Source of the DNA: a bacterium (Candidatus Blackallbacteria) CG13_big_fil_rev_8_21_14_2_50_49_14
Lineage (GTDB): Bacteria > Cyanobacteriota > Sericytochromatia > UBA7694
Direction: 5' to 3'
NCBI GenBank assembly: GCA_002783405.1
Contig: PFGG01000021.1
Coordinates: 1 to 64,000 of the forward strand
DNA: 64,000 bases
The first letter of the stretch is position 1. Each line of letters opens with the position of its first letter. The notes beneath the pieces are model-generated. The model was not told the origin of the DNA and made no database searches. It was given only the letters and a program-made list of their open reading frames with translations. The position numbers and the translations under genes are program-made. This document shows, one piece after another, positions 34,360 through 42,787 of the stretch.

Positions 34360-34561
34360 GTAAGGGCAAACTTTGACAAGCACATGATGGAAAGAGAAAG
34401 CCAGCAGAGCCCCTGGGGAGTGGCGGGTAACTGGAGCGACACCGCGCCAGGATGGCACAAACGGTGGAGCGGAACTTAGTTTGCACTGCACACGATGTGC
34501 AGTGCAAGCGGCCCGACACCCCCAGCGGGCCTGCGGTTTGTACCTCTATCTAATAGAATGA
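34360..34561. other. Unexplained ~200-bp block in the island
   Basis: No open frame of note. The block is richer in G+C than the toxin genes beside it and contains several short palindromes (for example CCCCTGGGG) and two GGAGCG copies about 30 nt apart. It also contains the long inverted repeat listed separately. It is bounded on the right by the decayed Rpn copy. It could be the remains of a mobile element or a structured RNA; I cannot tell which. Confidence 0.5.
34481..34507. repeat. Perfect 27-nt inverted repeat
   Basis: TTGCACTGCACA, a 3-nt spacer CGA, then TGTGCAGTGCAA. The 12-bp arms are perfect. No T-run follows on either strand, so it is a poor intrinsic terminator. It could be a recombinase or dimeric regulator site, or a REP-like hairpin. 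Confidence 0.85.
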
Positions 34562-34615
34562 ACCCTTTTAAACCAAGTTATTCTTTGAACTGGCAGGGCT
34601 GAACTTTTTAATCCT

Positions 34616-34911
34616 TTAAAGCCCAGCCACTCCTTCAGGGCTCAGGCCGGTATAACGGCAGATATTGGCAAGGGGCATGCCATCGGCCTTCATAACCATG
34701 AAGGGCACAATGTCTGCCGGGCAGTTTCGCGCCTGCCTTCTAATTGACCTTCTTGGCGGCCTTCCTGCTTGCCAGAGGATTTTTGAGCCTGAATGAAAGG
34801 AATCTTATCACCCAGATCGGGAGACTTTTCCTGGCGTTGCTCAACGACCCAGGCCACGTTCTCTTTTTCGCTTTCTAAGATTTGAATCACAGCCTCGGCC
34901 TCCTGTTTATG
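34616..34911 (-). pseudogene. Decayed 3' fragment of an Rpn-family gene
   Basis: The last 25 codons (MKADGMPLANICRYTGLSPE and on) match the intact Rpn gene at 32268-33152. Before them a 20-nt insertion (34694-34713) shifts the frame and brings in a stop, and further upstream only about 60 codons of a related C-terminal region remain (ILESEKENVAWVVEQRQEK, then the Arg/Gln/Glu-rich tail). The catalytic domain is missing altogether. The similarity continues about 50 bp past the stop, to 34562, so this is a duplicated and broken paralog in the same orientation as copy 1. Confidence 0.8.
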
Positions 34912-34946
34912 TTATGTGATGTTTAAAACCCTGAGCGAGGTCTCAT

Positions 34947-35771
34947 ATGAACGCACTTGAAATTCCCTTTCGCTTTGAGCACCATTTATTGGTTTTTGAG
35001 GGGCGGCTTCAAAAGGGACAGACAGTGACACTGACCCTGGATACCTTTGCCTGGCCCCATGTGCTGCGTACAGAGCTGGGCCAGGCCCAGAACTGGCTGA
35101 CGGGACATACCGAAAGCTCAGAAGGGGTGGCTGGGCTTTCTGAAACCCAGCGGGCTGAAATTCCAGAACTGTGGCTGGGGCAGACGGTGTTTAGAAATCT
35201 GGAGGCCCTCTGTGATCCCTTGGTGGGCCCCATCCCCTTTGACCTGATGTTGGGGGCTCCTCTGCTGGCGGATTGGGTGGTGCAGATTGATTATCCTGCC
35301 AAAATTCTGCGCTTGATCGAACCTGAATGCTGGCAACCCGAAGTGGGGGCTGAGGTCTTTGAGTTGAAGACTTTTGAGCCCGGTTTGCCCGTTTTGCACC
35401 AGCAATTGAGGCTGGGAGGCGAGACGATTCCCTGGGCCTTGCTGGATACTGGCAACAATGCGGCCCTGGTTTTTTCAGCCGAATTGGCAAAAAAACTTGG
35501 TTTGACCCCCGAAGGGGCAGCCCAGGGCGGGGGCTTTGGCGGGCAGGAGATGGGTTTCAGTCGCCTGACCCTGCCCCGGCTTGAGCTGGGTGGCCAGATC
35601 TGGAAAGATCTTCAGGCCATTCTGCTGCCACCTGAAGCCTCTCCTCTTTTGAACCAGCCAGATCGGGTTTTGCTGGGCAACGCTCTTTTTCAAGCCCAGG
35701 TTGCAACCTGGGCTTTGCCCCACAGTATGTGGTGTTTAACTTCAAGCCCTGTTTTGAGAGCACCTTGCTGA
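34947..35771 (+). CDS. Retropepsin-like aspartic protease, probably frameshifted at the 3' end
   Basis: A 274-residue protein with two lobes of the bacterial aspartyl-protease type. The second lobe carries an intact LLDTGNNAAL (D167); the first has a degenerate LDTFAWP (D32, glycine replaced), so the first site is altered. Signature strands such as LMLGAPLL and LLGNALF are visible. GAGG lies 6 nt before the ATG. The annotated C-terminus after LLGNALF looks unnatural. The +2 frame instead gives FAPQYVVFNFKPCFESTLL, ending at 35791, which resembles the usual final strand of this fold. A one- or two-base change between about 35670 and 35710 is likely. Confidence 0.7.
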   Translation: MNALEIPFRFEHHLLVFEGRLQKGQTVTLTLDTFAWPHVLRTELGQAQNWLTGHTESSEGVAGLSETQRAEIPELWLGQTVFRNLEALCDPLVGPIPFDLMLGAPLLADWVVQIDYPAKILRLIEPECWQPEVGAEVFELKTFEPGLPVLHQQLRLGGETIPWALLDTGNNAALVFSAELAKKLGLTPEGAAQGGGFGGQEMGFSRLTLPRLELGGQIWKDLQAILLPPEASPLLNQPDRVLLGNALFQAQVATWALPHSMWCLTSSPVLRAPC

Positions 35772-35780
35772 GGCGAGGGC

Positions 35781-36377
35781 TTAAATTTTGAAACGGAACC
35801 CGAGAATATCTCCCTGACCGTTATAGCCCAGGGTGGCTTCTAAATTGGGGCTGATATGCCAGGCGACTTCGGCCCCTGCTGCGGGCGGGAAAAAATTCTG
35901 AAAGACCAACTGATTCAGATTTCCGTTGAAGAAATTATAACCCGGCACCAAATTAACTCTGGCTGTGAGATGTTCGTTGAAGCGATAGGCCATGGCCAGC
36001 CCCACTTCAATCCCCAGCCAGCGGGAGACGGTCAGATCACGGAAATTGGCGTCTCCCCAAACCCCCAGAATGAGACTCAGGGAAAACCCTCCATCGTGGT
36101 AATAGTGGTGATCATGGTAGAGATTGGTCATTAGACGCAGGTCATAGCGGCTGCTGAGGTCGGTCCAGCCATTGACAAGAAAGGGCAAACCAGCAGAGAC
36201 GCCCAAGGTGGTTCGGGGGAATAATTCCAGATCCAGGGCTGCGCTGGGGCCAATCCCAATCGCAAACGAAGAATGGCTGCCATCGGCCTTGGGCATCGAA
36301 GAGGCCTGAGCAGGGGGGGCGGTGAGCAGGGCTGTGCTGAGCAGGGCGGACAGGGTGAGTAAGAGCGCTTTTTTCAT
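35781..36377 (-). CDS. Predicted outer-membrane beta-barrel protein
   Basis: A 198-residue exported protein. The ATG at 36377 gives a good signal peptide (MKKALLLTLSALLSTALL, cleavage near AQA) with AAGGA upstream; the longer frame is not used. The mature part alternates hydrophobic and polar residues with aromatic belts (FSLSLILGVWGDANF, GLAMAYRFNEHLTARVNL, EVAWHISPNLEATLGYN) and ends in FRFKI, a barrel-like C-terminal pattern. It has a histidine/tyrosine cluster YHDHHYYHD. No family name can be given. It converges with the aspartic protease gene and lies after the ribosomal-operon terminator, so it needs its own promoter. Confidence 0.65.
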   Translation of the reverse strand: MKKALLLTLSALLSTALLTAPPAQASSMPKADGSHSSFAIGIGPSAALDLELFPRTTLGVSAGLPFLVNGWTDLSSRYDLRLMTNLYHDHHYYHDGGFSLSLILGVWGDANFRDLTVSRWLGIEVGLAMAYRFNEHLTARVNLVPGYNFFNGNLNQLVFQNFFPPAAGAEVAWHISPNLEATLGYNGQGDILGFRFKI

Positions 36378-36464
36378 GGTTTGAAGTGTCCTTTCTGAAA
36401 TCTCAATTTGATCATAAGGGATGGGGTTGGGATAAACTATGATCTGGGACAAGTCGACAAACCA

Positions 36465-36494
36465 AAAGCCCCTCGAAATCTTTCGAGGGGCTTT
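36465..36494 (-). terminator. Intrinsic terminator of the ribosomal protein-secY-adk operon
   Basis: A perfect 14-bp stem (36465-36478 with 36481-36494) with a GC-rich core (GCCCCTCG) and minimal loop, ending in a short T tract on the minus strand. It lies 19 bp after the adk stop and closes the long minus-strand operon. Confidence 0.85.
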
Positions 36495-36512
36495 GCAATG
36501 GGTTTTTAAAAA

Positions 36513-37160
36513 TCAGCGATGTGCTTCAATGGCCTTGAGAATTTCTTCCGTTACCAGGGCCACATCCTGTTCACCGTGGATATTGACCAGCTTGCCGGTC
36601 TTCTCGTAATAGGCGATCAGGGGTTGGGTCTGGTCTTGGTAGACCTTCAGGCGGTTCTGAACCGATTCCGGTTTGTCATCGTCGCGCTGATAGAGGTCAT
36701 ACTTCTCAGGATCATCAGGTGGGCTGAACTTCAGATTGAAGATCTTGCCGGTCTTGCGACAGGTTCTGCGCAAGGTCAGACGATCCATCAGCAGATCCAG
36801 GGGCACGTCGATATTCAAAACCACGGTCAGACCCAGGTCGATTTCTGCCAGCAGTTGATCCAGAGCCTCGGCCTGGGCCAGGGTACGGGGAAAACCGTCC
36901 ATGATCCAGTTGGCGGGAAAATCTGCTTCAGAGAATTTTTCCTTGATCAGTCCGATGATCACGTCATCGGGAACCAAAGCGCCCTGATCCATAAAGGATT
37001 TGGCTTTCAGTCCCATTTCAGTGCCCTCGCGGGCAGCCTGACGGAGAATATCTCCGGTCGAGACATGCGCTGCTTCAAAGCGCTCTGCAATCAGGTGCGC
37101 CTGGGTGCCTTTGCCAGCACCGGGGGCTCCGAGAAAAATCAGATGAATGCCTTTGCTCAT
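36513..37160 (-). CDS. adk: Adenylate kinase
   Basis: A 215-residue enzyme that interconverts ATP, AMP and ADP. It has the P-loop GAPGAGKGTQ at residues 11-20, the AMP-site DGFPRTLAQA, and a long-form LID domain (about 123-165) with CRKTGKIF but without the four zinc cysteines. The gene overlaps secY by 4 nt and ends the operon, the classical position after secY. Its ATG overlap implies translational coupling. Confidence 0.96.
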   Translation of the reverse strand: MSKGIHLIFLGAPGAGKGTQAHLIAERFEAAHVSTGDILRQAAREGTEMGLKAKSFMDQGALVPDDVIIGLIKEKFSEADFPANWIMDGFPRTLAQAEALDQLLAEIDLGLTVVLNIDVPLDLLMDRLTLRRTCRKTGKIFNLKFSPPDDPEKYDLYQRDDDKPESVQNRLKVYQDQTQPLIAYYEKTGKLVNIHGEQDVALVTEEILKAIEAHR

Positions 37161-38464
37161 GTGGTAAATCCTTCATACTGTCTTGCAAGCAGGTGGGTTT
37201 GCAATTGATTGAAGAGATCAATCGCGACCCCAACCATGATCAGAATCGCGGTTGAGCCAACGCGTTGCAGGGTGGTGACCCCAGTAATTTCGACCATGAC
37301 CATCGGGAAAATGACGATCAAAGCCAGAAAGATCGCGCCGCAGAACGTGATTCTTTTCAGAACCATATCCAGGTATTCGGCGGTCGGACGACCGGGACGG
37401 TAGCCTGGGATATAGCTGCCGTAGCGTTTGAGGTTATTGGCGATTTCCTGGGGATTGAGAATCAGGGAGGCATAGAAGAATGAGAAGAAGAAAATCAATC
37501 CGGTAAAGAAAACACCATAACCCGGTTGCTGGGTTAAAAATTCCGTGACGGTCTTCAAAAGCTTGGCATTGGGTGCAAACTGTTGAATTGTCGCGGGAAA
37601 AAGCAGCACCGAAGACGCGAAGATAATCGGCATCACGCCCCCTTGGCTGATGCGGAAGGGAAGATAGGTGCCTCGGCCTCCATACATGCGGTTGCCCACC
37701 TGTTTCTTTGCCGATTGCACGGGTATCTTGCGTGCGCCCTCAGAAGCATAGACAATCACCACCAGCAATACCAGATAGGACAGAACCAAGAGTCCTACAG
37801 AGAACCAATTCGAGGCTCCCTGGTTGACCAGTTCAATCGTGTTTTGAATATACTGTGGAATAGCGGCCACGATCCCGATAAAAATCAGGAGGGATGCGCC
37901 ATTGCCAATGCCGTATTCGGTCATCATTTCGCCGATCCACATGACCAAAACAGTACCTGCGACAAGCAGGGCAACGGTATTGATAATGAACAGAAGCGGC
38001 ATGCTGCCGGTTGCGGGATGACTGGGAACTGCGCCACTGCGCCAAAGCCAGACAGACATCCCCACTGCCTGGACGGTTCCTAGGATAACGGTTAAATAGC
38101 GGGTAATTTGAGCGATCTGCCTTCGCCCAGCCTCTCCGCCTTCTTTTTGCATCTCCTCGAGTTTGGGAATGACCGTTGCCATCAACTGCATAATAATCGA
38201 TGCGTTGATATACGGGAGAATGCCCATGGCAAAGATCGAAAACTTTGCCAACGCCCCCCCTGCAAACAAATCGACAAACTGGAGCAGACTGCCCTGGCGA
38301 AAGAGATTCGCAATAATATTGGCGTCCAGACCACTCACGGGAATCTGAACGCCAAATCTGACCAGGAATATCATTCCCAGGGTAAAAAATATCTTAAATT
38401 TCAGCCCGGAAGCCTGCCACATTTCCATGAGGACTTCCGGGCGGAGAGCTTGATCGCGTCTCAT
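37157..38464 (-). CDS. secY: Protein translocase subunit SecY
   Basis: The 435-residue channel subunit of the Sec translocon, with ten membrane helices. Family landmarks are FGVQIPVSGLD after the first helix, GILPYINASIIMQL, and the plug region. The cytoplasmic loop GARKIPVQSAKKQVGN and SYIPGYRPGRPTAEYL are also standard. It overlaps rplO (ATGA) at its start and adk at its end. SecD is encoded 35 kb away in this window; no secE or secG is seen. Confidence 0.97.
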   Translation of the reverse strand: MRRDQALRPEVLMEMWQASGLKFKIFFTLGMIFLVRFGVQIPVSGLDANIIANLFRQGSLLQFVDLFAGGALAKFSIFAMGILPYINASIIMQLMATVIPKLEEMQKEGGEAGRRQIAQITRYLTVILGTVQAVGMSVWLWRSGAVPSHPATGSMPLLFIINTVALLVAGTVLVMWIGEMMTEYGIGNGASLLIFIGIVAAIPQYIQNTIELVNQGASNWFSVGLLVLSYLVLLVVIVYASEGARKIPVQSAKKQVGNRMYGGRGTYLPFRISQGGVMPIIFASSVLLFPATIQQFAPNAKLLKTVTEFLTQQPGYGVFFTGLIFFFSFFYASLILNPQEIANNLKRYGSYIPGYRPGRPTAEYLDMVLKRITFCGAIFLALIVIFPMVMVEITGVTTLQRVGSTAILIMVGVAIDLFNQLQTHLLARQYEGFTT

Positions 38465-38904
38465 ACGATCTGGACAGAACCACCTGCGGCTTCAATCTTT
38501 TCCTTGGCAGAAGGAGTGACATAGCTGGCAGTAATGTTCAGGGGTTTACTCAGTTCCCCATGACCCAAGACACGCAAACCGTCGCTGCGGCCATCGATCA
38601 AGCTTTTGTCAGCCAATGCAGCGAAATCAACGCTGGCACCAGATTCAAAAACCTCATTCAAGCGGCCGACATTGACAATCGCCCAGTTGGAGCGATAAGG
38701 CATGACGAAATGCTTCTTCTTGGGAAGACGACGATAAAGAGGCATCTGACCGCCTTCAAAACCGGCTTTCTTTTCGGGACCAGAACGTTGGCCCTGACCG
38801 CGGTGACCCCGGGTAGAGGTTTTACCCATACCTGAGCCCATACCACGACCAACGCGTTTGCGCTTGGCCCGTTTTGTATTACGGGATAAATCTTGCAATT
38901 TCAT
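38461..38904 (-). CDS. rplO: 50S ribosomal protein L15
   Basis: A 147-residue protein with the basic glycine-rich N-terminal extension (KRVGRGMGSGMGKTSTRGHRGQG) that reaches into the 23S rRNA core, followed by a globular domain (RLPKKKHF and on). It acts late in 50S assembly. It follows rpsE with an 18-bp gap, where most bacteria have rpmD (L30); no L30 gene fits there. It overlaps secY by 4 nt. Confidence 0.97.
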   Translation of the reverse strand: MKLQDLSRNTKRAKRKRVGRGMGSGMGKTSTRGHRGQGQRSGPEKKAGFEGGQMPLYRRLPKKKHFVMPYRSNWAIVNVGRLNEVFESGASVDFAALADKSLIDGRSDGLRVLGHGELSKPLNITASYVTPSAKEKIEAAGGSVQIV

Positions 38905-38922
38905 TTCACAAATTCCTCTTTA

Positions 38923-39438
38923 TCAGACTGGGCGGCCAGAGACAATTTCTTTTGCACTCAGGCCACGGGAAGCGGAGATCTGCTCAATGGTCCGCAGTTC
39001 TTTGAGACCCTCGATTGCCGCACGGGCATTGTTCAAGGGAGACTTGGAACCCAGGCATTTGGCGGTAGCGTTCTTGATGCCGGCGGCTTCAAGTACGATA
39101 CGCACGGCACCCCCGGCGATAACACCTGTACCCTGACGGGCAGGCTTCACCAGGACGCTGGCTGAACCAAAGCGAGCATTTACGGGATGGGGAATGGTGG
39201 TGTTCACGATCGGAACCTGAATCAGGTTCTTACGGGCATCTGACATTCCTTTTTGAATGGCACCAACGACATCGCTGGATTTGCCAACGCCAACACCAAC
39301 CTGTCCTTCACCATCACCAACGATGGTAATAACACGGAAGCTCAGACGTTTTCCGCCCTTGACAACTTTTGTCACACGGCGGACCTGGACTACTTTTTCA
39401 GTCCACTGGGAATCGGTTTCGTTTTGTTTTTTGACCAC
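38923..39438 (-). CDS. rpsE: 30S ribosomal protein S5
   Basis: A 171-residue protein at the mRNA entry side, important for translational accuracy. It shows the dsRBD-like region [35 protein letters not shown] (the loop where ram and spectinomycin-resistance changes occur) and a C-terminal domain with [12 protein letters not shown]. It lies 19 bp after rplR. Confidence 0.97.
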   Translation of the reverse strand: MVKKQNETDSQWTEKVVQVRRVTKVVKGGKRLSFRVITIVGDGEGQVGVGVGKSSDVVGAIQKGMSDARKNLIQVPIVNTTIPHPVNARFGSASVLVKPARQGTGVIAGGAVRIVLEAAGIKNATAKCLGSKSPLNNARAAIEGLKELRTIEQISASRGLSAKEIVSGRPV

Positions 39439-39457
39439 GTTCTTTACTCCTCTAACC

Positions 39458-39823
39458 TTAGAAACTCAGACCGTTTTCACGGGCAGCTTCAGCCAGGGCC
39501 GCAACGCGACCATGGTATTTATTGCCACCCCGGTCAAAAACCACCTGAGTGATTCCCAGTTCCAGGGCTTTTTTAGCAATCCGGGAACCGACAACTTTCG
39601 CTCCCTCGATATTGCCAAAGTACTCACCCTGAGTTTTCACATCGGGTTCAACCGAAGAGGCTGCTACCAGGGTATGTCCCTGCACATCATCAATGATCTG
39701 GGCATAGATATGTTGATGGCTACGGAATACGGACAGCCGGGGACGATCAGCGGTACCGTTGATTTTTTTACGTGCACGAACTTGGCGGCGCTTACGTTCG
39801 GCACGACGGGTTTCAATACTCAT
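39458..39823 (-). CDS. rplR: 50S ribosomal protein L18
   Basis: A 121-residue protein that binds 5S rRNA with L5 and L25 and brings it into the central protuberance. A basic N-terminus ([15 protein letters not shown]) and [18 protein letters not shown] and [26 protein letters not shown] are typical. It sits between rplF and rpsE in the usual spc order. Confidence 0.97.
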   Translation of the reverse strand: MSIETRRAERKRRQVRARKKINGTADRPRLSVFRSHQHIYAQIIDDVQGHTLVAASSVEPDVKTQGEYFGNIEGAKVVGSRIAKKALELGITQVVFDRGGNKYHGRVAALAEAARENGLSF

Positions 39824-39835
39824 CTTGGCCTCCGA

Positions 39836-40372
39836 CTACTTCTTACCTGATTTGCCGGCTTTTCTGCGGACGACTTCGCCCACATACCGGATACCCTTGC
39901 CTTTATAAGGCTCGGGTTTGCGTACCGCGCGGATCTTTGCCGCAATATTGCCCACGAGTTCTTTGTCAATGCCCTTGACGTGGATCTTGGTGGGGCCTTC
40001 GGTTTCGATCACGATACCAGGAGGCGCTTCAATTTCGATCGGGTGTGAATAACCCGCATTGAGAACGATATTGGAACCTTTCAGAGCGGCTTTGTAACCG
40101 ACCCCGATCATTTCCAGGGATTTGGAGAAGCCGTTGTTGACACCTTCTACCATATTGGCCAGCAAGGAACGATAGAGACCATGCAGGGCACGGGCTTGCT
40201 TGCTGTCATCTTTGCGCATAACGCTTAAGACACCATCTGCAACTTCAACGGAAACTTCAGAGCGCAGTTCCTGAGAGAGTTCACCCTTCGGACCTTTGAC
40301 TTTAACGACGTTACCATTGACTTCGACAGTGGCTTTCGCGAGTGTAATGGGTTTCTTACCAATTCGTGACAT
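39836..40372 (-). CDS. rplF: 50S ribosomal protein L6
   Basis: A 178-residue protein near the sarcin-ricin loop and factor-binding site. It consists of two similar domains and ends with the conserved [15 protein letters not shown] and a basic tail. The start MSRIGKKPI is the family norm. Twelve bp separate it from rplR. Confidence 0.97.
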   Translation of the reverse strand: MSRIGKKPITLAKATVEVNGNVVKVKGPKGELSQELRSEVSVEVADGVLSVMRKDDSKQARALHGLYRSLLANMVEGVNNGFSKSLEMIGVGYKAALKGSNIVLNAGYSHPIEIEAPPGIVIETEGPTKIHVKGIDKELVGNIAAKIRAVRKPEPYKGKGIRYVGEVVRRKAGKSGKK

Positions 40373-40381
40373 TGCTTTTAC

Positions 40382-40774
40382 CTACCATACATAACACAGT
40401 AATTCGCCACCGACTTTAAGACGGCGGGCCTGGTGACCGGTAAGGATGCCACGGGAGGTGGATACCACAGCAACACCCATTCCGCCCATCACACGCGGTA
40501 CTTCTTGCGTACCGACATAGACGCGACGGCCAGGTTTGCTGACCCGTTTGAGCCCCTGAATGACGGAGCGGCCTTCATGGTACTTAAGAACCAGCTTAAT
40601 TTTCTTAAATTTGTCATCGCTGACTTCATAGAAATCGGTGATATAACCGTTTTCTTTGAGAACACGGGATACTTCCCGTTTAATTTTTGAGTGGGGTACT
40701 TCCACGGACTCTTTGCGCAGCATCAGGGCGTTACGAACCCGGGTAAGCATATCACTGATAGGATCTGTAACCAT
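40382..40774 (-). CDS. rpsH: 30S ribosomal protein S8
   Basis: A 130-residue primary 16S rRNA-binding protein (helix 21) and, in many bacteria, the repressor of its own spc operon mRNA. The C-terminal VVSTSRGILTGHQARR motif is the RNA-binding signature. Whether it regulates this operon cannot be judged here. It lies 9 bp before rplF. Confidence 0.97.
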   Translation of the reverse strand: MVTDPISDMLTRVRNALMLRKESVEVPHSKIKREVSRVLKENGYITDFYEVSDDKFKKIKLVLKYHEGRSVIQGLKRVSKPGRRVYVGTQEVPRVMGGMGVAVVSTSRGILTGHQARRLKVGGELLCYVW

Positions 40775-40786
40775 AATTCTCTCCTC

Positions 40787-40972
40787 TTACCAACTGGACT
40801 TCTTCACACCCGGCAGCAGACCACGGTGTGCGTTTTCACGCAAACAGACGCGGCAGAGGCCGAAATAGCGATAATAGGCTTTGGGGCGACCGCAGGTACG
40901 GCAACGGTTGTGTTGACGCACTTTGTATTTGGGCGGGCGCTTGGATTTTTCGATCATTGATGTTCTTGCCAT
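40787..40972 (-). CDS. rpsN: 30S ribosomal protein S14, zinc type
   Basis: A 61-residue S14 of the short, zinc-binding form: CxxC in NRCRTCGRP and CxxC in GLCRVCLRE, with about twelve residues between pairs. It acts in late 30S head assembly. The short in-operon form is common in Firmicutes and many deep-branching phyla, whereas oxygenic cyanobacteria use the long zinc-free form elsewhere. That makes it a useful marker of where this organism sits. Confidence 0.96.
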   Translation of the reverse strand: MARTSMIEKSKRPPKYKVRQHNRCRTCGRPKAYYRYFGLCRVCLRENAHRGLLPGVKKSSW

Positions 40973-40981
40973 TATTGTCTC

Positions 40982-41542
40982 CTACTTCCGAAACGGCATT
41001 CCAAAATGTTTGAGCAAGGCATAGGCTTCCTGGTCATTTTTAGCGGTGGTTACGAAGGTGATGTTCATACCACGTACCTTGTCGACCTTGTCATAGCTGA
41101 TTTCAGGGAAAATCAACTGTTCTTTAAGACCAATCGTGTAATTTCCACGTTGATCAAAAGCCTTGTTGGATACACCCCGGAAGTCACGAATCCGTGGCAG
41201 GGCCAGGGATACCAGACGATCAAGAAACTCATACATGCGATCGCCACGCAATGTTACCTTCAGACCAATGGGCATGCCCTGGCGAAGTTTAAAGTTGGCA
41301 ATAGATTTTTTTGCTTTTACCACGATGGGCTTTTGACCTGCAATGGTCGCCAGATCATTCTGGGCAAACTCAAGGGCTTTGTGATTCTGGATGTATTCGC
41401 CAAGACCAATGCTGACAACGATCTTCTCGAGTTTGGGCACATCCATGATATTTGCATATTGAAATTCGTCTTTCAATTGCGGGTGAATGCGATCGCGATA
41501 GATCTGCTTAAGTCTTGGTAACATCTTTGCTTCTGCAACCAT
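40982..41542 (-). CDS. rplE: 50S ribosomal protein L5
   Basis: A 186-residue 5S rRNA-binding protein of the central protuberance. Family motifs are [28 protein letters not shown] and [21 protein letters not shown]. The ATG at 41542 is preferred to a TTG three codons upstream: AAGGAG is 11 nt from the ATG but only 2-3 nt from the TTG. It is 9 bp ahead of rpsN. Confidence 0.96.
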   Translation of the reverse strand: MVAEAKMLPRLKQIYRDRIHPQLKDEFQYANIMDVPKLEKIVVSIGLGEYIQNHKALEFAQNDLATIAGQKPIVVKAKKSIANFKLRQGMPIGLKVTLRGDRMYEFLDRLVSLALPRIRDFRGVSNKAFDQRGNYTIGLKEQLIFPEISYDKVDKVRGMNITFVTTAKNDQEAYALLKHFGMPFRK

Positions 41543-41575
41543 ACTTAGCAATACTCCTTAAAAAATATTTATAAA

Positions 41576-41932
41576 TTAATTATCGAGCGTTTCGCCCGAT
41601 TTATGAGAAACACGAACTTTTTGGCCGTTTTCAAGCTCTTTATGACGTACACGTACGCCTTTTTTCAGACTGGGGTCATAGAGCATGACGCGGGAACGAT
41701 GAATGGGAGCCTCTTTTTTAACGAGAGACCCTTTTTGACCTTGCATCGTTGGCTTTTGGTGACGGGTGACAATATGTACACCTTCCACAACCACGCGGTT
41801 GGTTTTGGGGATAACCCGCAGAACCTTACCTACTTTACCACGATCAGCATCTCTACCGGAAATAACCACGACCTGATCGCCTTTTTTGACGGTCAGACGA
41901 CGGTGCTGTTTTTCAGTTCTATTTGAAGCCAT
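41576..41932 (-). CDS. rplX: 50S ribosomal protein L24
   Basis: A 118-residue assembly-initiating protein that binds the 5' end of 23S rRNA and lies by the tunnel exit. The N-terminal KOW motif (KKGDQVVVISGRDADRGKVGKVLRV) is clear, followed by IVTRHQKPTMQGQKG. It begins 2 bp after rplN. Confidence 0.96.
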   Translation of the reverse strand: MASNRTEKQHRRLTVKKGDQVVVISGRDADRGKVGKVLRVIPKTNRVVVEGVHIVTRHQKPTMQGQKGSLVKKEAPIHRSRVMLYDPSLKKGVRVRHKELENGQKVRVSHKSGETLDN

Positions 41933-41934
41933 GA

Positions 41935-42303
41935 TTACAGTACCTCCGGCGCAAGTGAGACAATTTTCATATAATTCTTTTCCCGAAGTTCACGGGCCAC
42001 AGGGCCAAAAACACGGGTTCCAATCGGGTTGCCATCGTTGTTGACGATGACAGCAGCATTTTCATCAAAACGAATACGAGAACCGTCTTTGCGGTGAATC
42101 TGGTGCTTGGTACGCACGACAACAGCTTTGACGACCTGGCTCTTTTTGACAGGCATATTGGGGGTGGCTTCTTTAACGACAGCCACGATGGTATCTCCCA
42201 CATGGGCGTAACGCCGACCTGAGCTGCCCAGCACATTGATGCAGAGCAGTTCTTTTGCGCCGGTATTATCAGCGACAGCGAGACGACTTTCTTGCTGAAT
42301 CAT
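41935..42303 (-). CDS. rplN: 50S ribosomal protein L14
   Basis: A 122-residue, highly conserved intersubunit-bridge protein: [62 protein letters not shown]. It contacts 16S helix 14. Its position after rpsQ and before rplX is the standard order. Confidence 0.97.
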   Translation of the reverse strand: MIQQESRLAVADNTGAKELLCINVLGSSGRRYAHVGDTIVAVVKEATPNMPVKKSQVVKAVVVRTKHQIHRKDGSRIRFDENAAVIVNNDGNPIGTRVFGPVARELREKNYMKIVSLAPEVL

Positions 42304-42320
42304 AACAAATCTCCTTAAGA

Positions 42321-42572
42321 TTAGGCCTGAGAACCAGCGTCAACCACTTCCAGCAAACGGAAATGCTTGTCACGGCTCATGGGGCGACACTCTACGATAC
42401 GGACCAAATCCCCAGCCTTGGAAAGCTCTTGTTCATCATGGAACTTATAGCGCTTTCTGCGAGACTGCACCTTTTTATAGATCGGGTGTGTGGGGAAGCG
42501 TTCGACCTCCGCAATACGGGTTTTCTGCATTTTATCACTGACGACCTTACCGGTCAGAACACGTTTAGGCAT
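42321..42572 (-). CDS. rpsQ: 30S ribosomal protein S17
   Basis: An 83-residue OB-fold protein that binds the 16S 5' domain. The start [18 protein letters not shown] at 42572 fits the family and has AAGGAG about 10 nt upstream; the longer frame would lie inside rpmC. It overlaps the rpmC end by 8 nt, implying coupling. The [23 protein letters not shown] segment is typical. Confidence 0.96.
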   Translation of the reverse strand: MPKRVLTGKVVSDKMQKTRIAEVERFPTHPIYKKVQSRRKRYKFHDEQELSKAGDLVRIVECRPMSRDKHFRLLEVVDAGSQA

Positions 42573-42786
42573 TGACTTCTTCTCCTTCCAATTCACGTTC
42601 CCGCAGCAAGGTGTTGATACGGGCTACTTTTTGCCGCAACAGACGCAGACGGGCAGTATTGGAAAGCTGACGTGTTGCCATCCATTGGAACTTCAAATTA
42701 AAAAGTTCCTGTTTGGCTTCCTGACGCTCATCCAGCAATTCCTGCTGGGAAAGTTCGCGCAAACGACTTATTTCTTGTTTAGACAT
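42565..42786 (-). CDS. rpmC: 50S ribosomal protein L29
   Basis: A 73-residue two-helix protein at the tunnel exit beside L23. [33 protein letters not shown] and [13 protein letters not shown] are family features. The ATG at 42786 follows the rplP stop by 1 nt. The upstream frame is the rplP region and not part of this gene. Confidence 0.95.
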   Translation of the reverse strand: MSKQEISRLRELSQQELLDERQEAKQELFNLKFQWMATRQLSNTARLRLLRQKVARINTLLRERELEGEEVNA

Positions 42787-42787
42787 T

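Noticed and set aside
34481-34507. Integron attC site
   Set aside because: The arms lack the usual RYYYAAC and GTTRRRY ends and no integrase gene is near; only a perfect inverted repeat can be claimed.
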